A model generated the notes under the pieces. The model was not told the origin of the DNA. It made no database searches and saw only the letters and a program-made list of their open reading frames with translations. A DNA stretch of 64,000 nt from Areca catechu. Its lineage: Eukaryota; Streptophyta; Magnoliopsida; Arecales; Arecaceae. Shown here in pieces: positions 57,101 to 64,000 of this stretch. Where the stretch lies: contig CM038053.1 in assembly GCA_021397845.1 (NCBI GenBank), forward strand, positions 112,939,825-113,003,824, given 5' to 3'. How positions within the stretch are numbered: position 1 is the stretch's first letter; every line of letters begins with the position of its first letter. Made by a program: the position numbers and the translations under genes.

Positions 57101-57314
57101 TAAATTGGTCCTTGTCATCCGTCATATGTCTTGAGCAGCCACTATCTAAGTACCACCTTTTCTTCAATCTTTGGGCTGCAAGATATTCCTGCAAAACAGT
57201 CAATGAAGACTTTTAGGTACCCAAGCTACCTTGGGTCCTTGTAGGTCAGTAGAGGCGGTTCCTTTGGGAACCCAAATCTTTCTTACATTCTTAAGGACAT
57301 TTCTAGAATTATTA
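54135..57314 (-). pseudogene. SIRE-3 protease-integrase-RT-RNase H remnant
   Basis: On the minus strand, the protease has WYLDSGCSRHMTDD intact (near 57160-57115) in the open stretch 57203-56739. A stop falls just inside the pre-integrase zinc motif (LLWHR-stop-LGHAS). The integrase core (56571-56113) has MIVDDFSRFTW, SDHGIKFEN and NGIVERKNRT. The linker near 55800-55730 contains a direct duplication of a phrase starting 'tgatagatcggtgtgatcc'. RT (55567-54959) is open with KWVYRNQ, K-G-Y-N-Q-E-E-G and the catalytic Y-I-D-D at 55027-55016. RNase H runs in 54832-54452 and on to about 54135, with GCKIDRKSTSGTCQFLG, AAGSCCAQ and KHIEIRHHFIRDHV. It is the best-preserved Sirevirus pol of the window. 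Confidence 0.94.
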
Positions 57315-59076
57315 CATTCAAAAGCTTTATATCCTATTCTTTTACAAACATAGCATACAACTTTAGAGTTTTGATAGAAATAGAATTTGAAGTTCTAAAA
57401 GTTGATGCACTTGATGCAGATTTTGAACTTTTTGAAATGTATGCATTTTTGCTCAAGTTTTTAGGAACATATAATAATGACTTTGAAGTTGAAACAATTT
57501 TTGGTGTGGCCAAAATATTTTGTGATAAAATGTTTTGAACATGTATTTTAGATTTTACAAAAGTAGTTGCTGAAATTCCATTCATAAAAAATGTTTTAAA
57601 ACCAATTCCAGCTTTGTTTCCTGAAATCCGTTGTTCTTTTAAAATTAACTCAATCTTATTTGAAGACAAAGTAAGTTTTTCAACTAAAGGCTTGAGTTTT
57701 GTAACCTCCTTTTTCAATTCAGTGTTTTCAGCGAGTAAATCATTATTTTTCTTCTCACATAAAAGATTTTTATTTTTTCAGAAAAGTCATACAGTTTGTT
57801 TTGCAATAAAAGGTTCTTTTCTAAAATATCATCTTTTTGTTTGAGTAAAGAATCATTCATATTTTTCAATGATTTTATCTTTACTTCTGCTTTCTTAATT
57901 TCAGATAGTAAATTATGAAAAGCAGAATTTAATTCATCAAAAGTGAATTCAATGCAGTTGTTAGGGGATGTTACCTCATCTTCGAGATCCATTATGCATA
58001 GATTTGCAGTCTTGGTGGTCTCTTCTTCTTTAGATGAAGATGATTCTTCACTGTCGAACCATGTGGCAATAATGGCTTCCTTTTTCTTTTTCTGTCTAAA
58101 TGATTTCTTCAATAGAGGACAGTTTGGACGTATGTGCCCCAGCTTCTTGCATTCGTAGCATGTGGGGACTATTTCTTTATCTTTCTCTCTGTCCTTTTTC
58201 TTTTCTTTTCCATAATCCTTCCTATGAAATTTTCGGTTGTATCTTCCTTTCTTTCTTTCCATAAATTTTCTGAATCTCCTCACAACCATAGCAATGTCAT
58301 TGTCTTCCAGGTCGTCATTGGAGGAGGTGCTTTCTTCTTCAGATTCTTCATCATCCCTCTTTAATTCGGAAGCAACTCTGATAGCTATTGTTTTCTTTTT
58401 CTTCTATTCGTCTTCAGTTATGTGCTGCATTGTCAGCTCATGGGTGATGAGTGATCCCACCAGTTCATCCAGTAGAAGTGTATTGAGATCTTTGGCCTCC
58501 TAGATTGCAGTCACTTTGGGATCCCATATGTCAGGTAGAGAATGGAGTATCTTCTGAACTAGATTAGCATTCGAGTATACCCTGCCAAGACTCTTCAAAC
58601 CATTAACAATATCTTTAAATCTAAAGAATATGGTAGAAATTGTTTCAGAAGGTTCCATTTTAAACAATTCATAATTATGAACTAATAGATTTATCTTTGA
58701 GGTTTTCACTTGGGAAGTACCCTCATGGGTCACTTCGAGTTGTCCCAGATTTCCTTTGCTGAAGAGCAAATGGAAATTCGGTTGAACTCATTAGCATCCA
58801 AAGCACAATATAATAAATTCATTGCTTTGGCATTTAATTTCCCATCTTCATGTCATGATCATCCCAGTCCTCTTTAGGCTTAGGGATGTCCACTCCATCA
58901 ACTTTGATTGTGGGAATGTGTGGCCCTTTTAGGATGACCTTCCATAATTGAAAATCTATAGCTTGTATGTAAATTTTCATTCATACTTTCTAATAGGAAT
59001 AATTAGTGCCTGTGAATAGTGGAGGTCTATTTGTTGACTGGCCTTCAGCCAAGGATGTACTCATGGGATGAGCCAT
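57315..59076 (-). pseudogene. SIRE-3 gag remnant
   Basis: It starts at ATG 59076 (MAHPMSTSLAEGQSTN), 30 bases after the primer-binding site. The capsid-like region to about 58300 has stops at usual Trp/Gln sites and a frameshift. The open part 58289-57714 carries zinc knuckle 1 (CYECKKLGHIRPNC, intact, 58160-58119) and a coiled coil. After a small shift, 57717-57334 continues. Zinc knuckle 2 (57356-57315) reads CYVCKRIGYKAFEC, its His replaced by Tyr (CAT to TAT). Confidence 0.9.
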
Positions 59077-59105
59077 CAATCTTTACTCAAGTAATCAGAG
59101 ACACT

Positions 59106-59117
59106 GCTCTGATACCA
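59106..59117 (-). promoter_or_regulatory. SIRE-3 primer-binding site
   Basis: TGGTATCAGAGC on the minus strand, two bases from the LTR edge at 59120. A perfect match to the plant initiator-Met tRNA end. Confidence 0.95.
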
Positions 59118-59119
59118 GT

Positions 59120-60592
59120 TGTTGCCCAGGTGGCTTTACCCAAGAAGGGGGTGAATTGAGAATTACAAAATTTTTGCAAGTATGTGCACAAGTAATTCCT
59201 TTTAGTGGTTGAGTACTATGTTAATCAGAGAATAAATGTAGAAGCAGAAAAGTAAATCAGCATAACACAAACAAGGAAAGTTTATAGTGGTTTGGAGCAA
59301 CCCAGCTCCTACGTCCACTACCCAAGTTGACCACTCGGGATTTCACTATACCCCCCAAACCGGAATACAGTCGGATTGTTTTACAGGATCACAATCCCAA
59401 CCTCTACACTTTGGTTTTTTTAAACCAGTCTCACTAAAGAAACCCAAACTATGTTTTCACAGGCTCACCTAGAACCTCTACACTTTGGTTTTGAAAAGGC
59501 TCACCAAAGAAACCTATTTGGTTTTTTACAATCGGGCTCACCAATAACCCAAATATTCTAAGAATTGAATAAGAAAATCAACAATAATGACAAACTCAGT
59601 TGTCTGGTGGTTGCCAATGCAGCTCGACTGAAGCTCAATTGAATGCTCTTCAATGCACTTCAATGGCTTCATTGCTTTCCTCAAAAGATGCTTCAAGCTT
59701 CTGGTAAGAGTTGGTGAAGGCTTGAAGGCTGACTTCAAAGCTCAAGTGCTCTCTCCTCTTACTTCAATAAATATTCAATAATTGTTCATTAACTCATTAG
59801 TCTCTTCAAGGATGTTCTCATATCTCATTTATAGAGACTTCAACTGCCTTCCCTTGATTTTGAGCATTGTAGACCATTGGGAGGTGACAGGTTACCATTG
59901 GAGCACTTTTGGAATTCAAAAATAGAAAACTGGAACTAGCCGTTGTAAGTGACCCCATCATTCTAGTCAGCTTGGAAAATCTTCGAGTCGGCTTGGATCA
60001 GGTTCGGGTTGGCTAGGTTGAACACCAGTCAGCTGGGTTCCATAGTTGAAAAAATGGTTCACTCTAGACGAGTCGGCTAGGCTGAAATTCAGTCAGCTCG
60101 GATCCCCGAGATTCTTAGAATGTTCTTAACCATGTTCTGGATGAGTCGGCTGGGCCTTGGTGCCAGTCGGCTGGATTTGTGTGCTAGAGAACTTCTTTCC
60201 TGTGCCAGTGCCAGAGTCGGCTGGTTCCTCCATCCAGTCAGCTCAAGAGTGGTTCTTCAGCCATATCAAATTCATTTTTCCAAAACTCTTGTGCTAAGCT
60301 TTGAATACTTCTTCAAGGTCTTCTTACAATAAAATCAAGAAAAATTGAAGCTTGAAAACTATTAGAAGTAACCCTTTATCATTGATTTAAGTTGTAAATT
60401 TTTTGTTTGGTTTTTCTTTACAAGATTCTAAACACTTTACAACTCAACACAAAGTAATAAAGATTGTAGGATTTAGATAGTATGTAAATGTAGTTATCCT
60501 ACAAAAACTTGTCAACCATTTGAAGAGTTGTTAGATAACCAAATGTATACTCCAAATTTTTGTTGTCATCAAAATCTCTTTAGGGGTCAACA
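59120..60592 (-). repeat. SIRE-3 5' LTR (1473 bp)
   Basis: The plus strand runs TGTTGCCCAGGTGGC to GGGGTCAACA, followed by the duplication CGACT. U3 (about 59960-60245) holds the AGTCGGCTCGG-type array, 350-630 bases from the LTR start. A TATA-like CTATAAATGAG lies on the minus strand at 59824-59834. Confidence 0.95.
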
Positions 60593-60597
60593 CGACT

Positions 60598-61700
60598 AGA
60601 CAATGTAGAGAAAACCCAAGAGTCTAACACTGAACTAGGCTTGGATTCCATCCCTTCTACCCCTCACATCCCTAGAAGAGTCCAAACCCATGAACCCTAT
60701 GTAGAACACAACCCTAGGAGACCCCAGAACCAGGATCATTTTAGGGAGCCTAACCATAGGGGAAACCAACACCAGGATCAATATCATGACCCCAACCATA
60801 GGAGATCCTATCATGAGGACCAAAATCAAGATGATAGGCTTCTTAGGAGCATTAAGATAGATGCACCTACCTTCAATGGCACCCTAGATCCAAAAGTCTA
60901 TATAGATTGGGAGGGAGGTATGGATAGGTACTTCAAATTTTATGCCTTGAGTGATGAGAAAAAGTATCAATTTGTCCAGCTCAGGCTAACTGATCAAGCT
61001 AGATTGTATTGGGACCAAGTAGAAAGACTCAATAATCATATAGCCAACCTTCCCATTACCACCTGGGAAGCCATGAAATTAAAACATAGGGCTAAGTATG
61101 TTCCCCCATATTATCAACAGTGTCTCTTATATCAATGGCAGAAATTAAAATAAGGGACCAAATCTGTGAGTGAATACATAGCCCAGTTTGATGAGTGCGC
61201 CCTAAGATGCGGCATAGATGAACATGAGTCAGGTATCCTCTCTAGGTTTAGGAATGGTCTCAGAGAGGAGATCAAAAAGGAGCTGTACCTTAGGGATGTT
61301 GATAGCATTGCCCATGCCTACAGTGTTGCTGAAAACTTTGAAAGGTTTCAGAAAGCACCTGTAGTTAGGAAACCTGAGCCCTTTAGGTCCAACACTCCTA
61401 GCTTTTGGTCCAACCAAAACTAGTTCTACCCAAACCGACCCAACTACAACCAGACTCACCCCAAGCTTAACCAAAGTCAACCAAACCAAAACCCAAGTTG
61501 ACCTAAACCCAATCAAACCCGTCACAACCCTAATCCACCTCGTCCTAACCCAAGTCCGAGTCAGGCTAGCTCATGTAACTCTGCATCTTTAAGGAATGAT
61601 AAGGGTAAGTCACCAGTCTTTTAGAATAACCCAAGCCCCAGTCCCAATGCTTGTTTTAGGTATAATAAGGCAGGTCACTTTGCTAGCCAGTGTCCCACCA
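60598..61700 (+). pseudogene. gypsy-3 gag, continued
   Basis: It continues the gag frame cut at 41378. An Arg/Pro/His/Gln-rich stretch (60641-60830) is followed by the retrotransposon gag domain (DRYFKFYALSDEKKYQF near 60924, then ARLYWDQV and VSEYIAQFDECALRCG). In-frame stops lie at 61151 and 61421 (and two more in the Asn/Pro/Gln-rich part). The zinc knuckle at 61652-61693 reads CFRYNKAGHFASQC, with its second Cys replaced by Tyr (TGT to TAT). Confidence 0.92.
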
Positions 61701-64000
61701 TGTCTTTGCACATAGGGGAGCTTGTAGAAGATGAGCTTGAACCCAATGAGGAAGAAGAGGAAGAGGTCTATGAAGCTGTACTGGACTTAATTAAAGAATA
61801 TGAAAAGGATGAGGAGGACTTTGAACAAACAAACCTCGCAGGGGTAGTTGGATGCATCTTGTCCTAGAATAAAACCCAGGAAGATTGGCGTAGGACCAAT
61901 ATCTTATAGACTTTAGTGAAAATTGGAGACAAGGTGTGTAAAATAATCATAGATAGTGGGAGCTGTGTGAATGCCATATCCCATAAGGCTGTCAAAATCC
62001 TAGGCTTACACCCAGTTCCACACCCAAGCCCCTATAAGGTATCTTGGATATATTCCACCTCTATACCCATTAAATCCAGATGCCAAGTCCAACTTCAGCT
62101 TCAATCCTATCAAAATAGAGTGTGGTGTGATGTTGTGCCCATGAGGATAAGTAGTATCATCCTAGGACGGCCATGGCTTTATGATCACGATGCCACTCTT
62201 TATGGCCGAACTAATGCTTGCTTGTTTACTTTCCATGAGAAGAAGATCACCATAAACCCCACCCCACCTTAGGAGTTAATTAAGAAAGGATCTAGCTCAC
62301 TTAAGGAGAAAAAGCCTTGAATTAACCTAATCACTTCAAAAGAGCTAGGGAAGGAGATATCTGAGGGCACTACTGTGTGGATGTTAGCTATGAAGGAAGT
62401 ATCTGATCCTATTAATAGAGAGTACCCTTAGGAGGTCAAGGGAGTCTTGAATGAATTTAATGATATATTTCCTGAAGATTTACCTGACCACACTTACCAC
62501 CTCTTAGGGATGTCCAACATACAATTGATTTAGTCCCAGGAGCTACCTTGCCCAACCTATCTCATTATAGGATGAACCCAGATGAACACTTAGAGCTTCA
62601 AAGATAGGTAGGTGAGCTTCTTAGAAAAAGGTTTATTTGAGAGAGCCTAAGTCCTTGTACTGTACTAGCCCTATTAACCCCTAAGAAAGATGGCACATGG
62701 AGAATGTGTGTTGATGGCCATACCATAAATAAAATTACTGTGAAGTATAGGTTTTCCATCCCCCGCTTGGATGATATGTTGGATATGATGGCAGGAGCCA
62801 CAATCTAGTCAAAGATAGACCTTAAGAGTGGCTACCATCAGGTTCGAATTAGACCTGAGGATGAATGGAAAACAGCTTTTAAAATGAAAGATGGTCTATA
62901 TGAGTGGTCCGTAATGCCTTTTGGGTTGTCCAATGCCCCTAGCACTTTCATGAGAATTATGACCCAAGTCCTTAGGATGTTCATAGGTAAATTTATGGTA
63001 GTATATTTTGATGACATCTTGATTTATAGTAAAACCAAGGAAGATCATATAGAACATCTGAAACAAGTTTGTTTGACCCTTAGAAAAGAAAGCCTCTATG
63101 CAAATTTAAAGAAGTGTGATTTCTTAACCCATAGAGTTATCTTCCTAGGCTTTGTGGTGACCCCTGAAGGTGTAGCAGCTGACCCTAAAAAGGTCAAATC
63201 CATTGTAGAATGTCCAGTACCCACTAATGTCTATGAAGTTAGAAGTTTCCATGGTCTAGCCATTTTCTATAGAAGATTTATTAGGGAATTTAGCACCATA
63301 GTAGCACCAATCACTGACTGTATTAGGAAAGGTAATTTTGAATGGACCAAATATGTAGATAGAGCCTTCCTAGAGATTGAAACTAAGATGATACAAGCAC
63401 CCATATTGAGGTTACCCAATTTCACCAAAGTTTTTGAGGTAGCTTGTGATGCTTCAGGAGTAGGCATAACAGGAGTTCTAAGCCAAGAGAATCACCCAGT
63501 AGCCTTTTTTAGTGAGAAACTTAATGAGGCTAAATTAAAGTACTCAACCATGATAAAGAGTTTTATGTGGTAGTACAAGCTATTAGATACTGGAGACATT
63601 ATTTACTACCCTAGGAGTTTGTTTTATATTCTGGTCATGAGGCACTCCGATTTTTGAACTCCTAGAAGAAACTAAACCCTAGGCATGCTAAGTGGGTAGA
63701 ATTTATACAAGCCTATACCTTTGTACTTAAACACCAAGCTGGATCTAAAAACAAGGTAGCAGATGCCCTTAGCAGACGAGCATTACTGTTGAACACCATT
63801 AGCACTGAAGTCATTGGATTTGATAGGTTAAAAGATGAATACACAACCTATCCAGACTTTAGTGACATTGTCTAATCCTTAGCCTAGGGACCATCTAGTA
63901 CCCATAGTGAATACACCCTTTAAGATGGTTATCTGTTTAAGAACAATAGACTTTGTATTCCCAGAACCTCACTTAGAGAATTCTTAGTTTGGGAAACCCA
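61701..64000 (+). pseudogene. gypsy-3 protease-RT-RNase H remnant, running off the window
   Basis: An acidic linker (61710-61840) precedes the protease, which is open at 61916-62272 with IIIDSGSCVNAIS (DSG at 61952-61960) and IILGRPWLYDHDA. The following linker and early RT (62280-62880) have many stops. The frame is then open from 62884 to 63573: SVMPFGLSNAPSTFMR, the catalytic Y-F-D-D at 63004-63015, FLGFVVTPEGV and the RNase H ACDASGVGI. After a one-base shift near 63570, YWRHYLL and KVADALSRR close RNase H (near 63590-63780). The last 130 bases look like the start of the integrase zinc region. Together with the A-element chromodomain this fits a chromovirus, subgroup not assigned. Confidence 0.94.

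Larger units (their letters stand above)
41384..60592 (-). mobile_element. SIRE-3: Sirevirus with ORF3, split by a chimeric retroelement
   Basis: The LTRs (41384-42857 and 59120-60592) enclose, on the minus strand, gag, protease, integrase, RT-RNase H, a spacer, ORF3 and multiple polypurine tracts. The duplication CGACT flanks it (41379-41383 and 60593-60597). The insertion of 43780-51862 lies within ORF3. Without that insertion it is about 11.1 kb, the size of SIRE-2. In the first roughly 165 bases of the two LTRs I count about nine differences, nearly all transitions. Confidence 0.95.
38400..64000 (+). mobile_element. gypsy-3: chromovirus-type element, 5' part, interrupted by SIRE-3 and cut by the window end
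   Basis: Components: 5' LTR 38400-39960, leader, gag start 41049-41378, then SIRE-3 (41384-60592), then the rest of gag, protease, RT and RNase H to 64000. Immediately left of the LTR is TGAAT (38395-38399), the candidate target duplication in copia-4. Integrase, 3' LTR and the other half of copia-4 should follow beyond the window. Confidence 0.92.

Overview
The window is plant nuclear DNA made almost entirely of LTR retrotransposons. I see no convincing host gene, tRNA, rRNA or CRISPR array. Signs of a flowering plant are Ty1/copia and Ty3/gypsy pol remnants, primer-binding sites of the TGGTATCAGAGC type (matching the 3' end of plant initiator-Met tRNA) and Sirevirus-type copia elements. A large, repeat-rich (possibly monocot) genome is plausible, but I cannot name the species.

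Layout, left part. A minus-strand Sirevirus (SIRE-1, 4273-20122, running off the left side) is broken twice. An Angela/Tork-like copia (copia-1, 1-4272) sits in its integrase gene. A complete plus-strand Sirevirus (SIRE-2, 7659-19048, target duplication CTAGT) sits in its 5' LTR. Then come an unassigned stretch (20123-20595) and copia-2, whose 5' LTR (20596-24417) carries a Sirevirus solo LTR (22782-24218, duplication CCTCT), followed by a leader, an LTR fragment (to 26165) and a GC-rich minisatellite.

Right part: a six-level nest. Copia-3 (minus, 26492-28686) is entered by chromovirus gypsy-2 (from 28687), gypsy-2 by copia-4 (from about 35003), copia-4 by chromovirus gypsy-3 (from 38400 past the window end), gypsy-3 by Sirevirus SIRE-3 (41384-60592, duplication CGACT), and SIRE-3 by a chimeric three-LTR element (43780-51862, duplication CTGGT). 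Gypsy-2 also holds a complete 2.9-kb element, B1 (31163-34095, duplication CAACC), with two 1.4-kb LTRs around an 83-bp interior.

All coding regions are decayed gag, pol or ORF3. Many stops fall where family members have Gln or Trp, as expected from cytosine deamination. The most interesting signals are: (1) the chimeric A-B retroelement, joined at the tRNA primer-binding site yet integrated as one unit; (2) a 5'-leader module shared by a copia and a gypsy family, a five-codon upstream ORF running into a Y-shaped inverted-repeat structure whose outer stem co-varies; (3) palindrome arrays at a fixed U3 position in Sirevirus LTRs, reused upstream of ORF3 and shared with unrelated copia LTRs; (4) the minimal B1 element.
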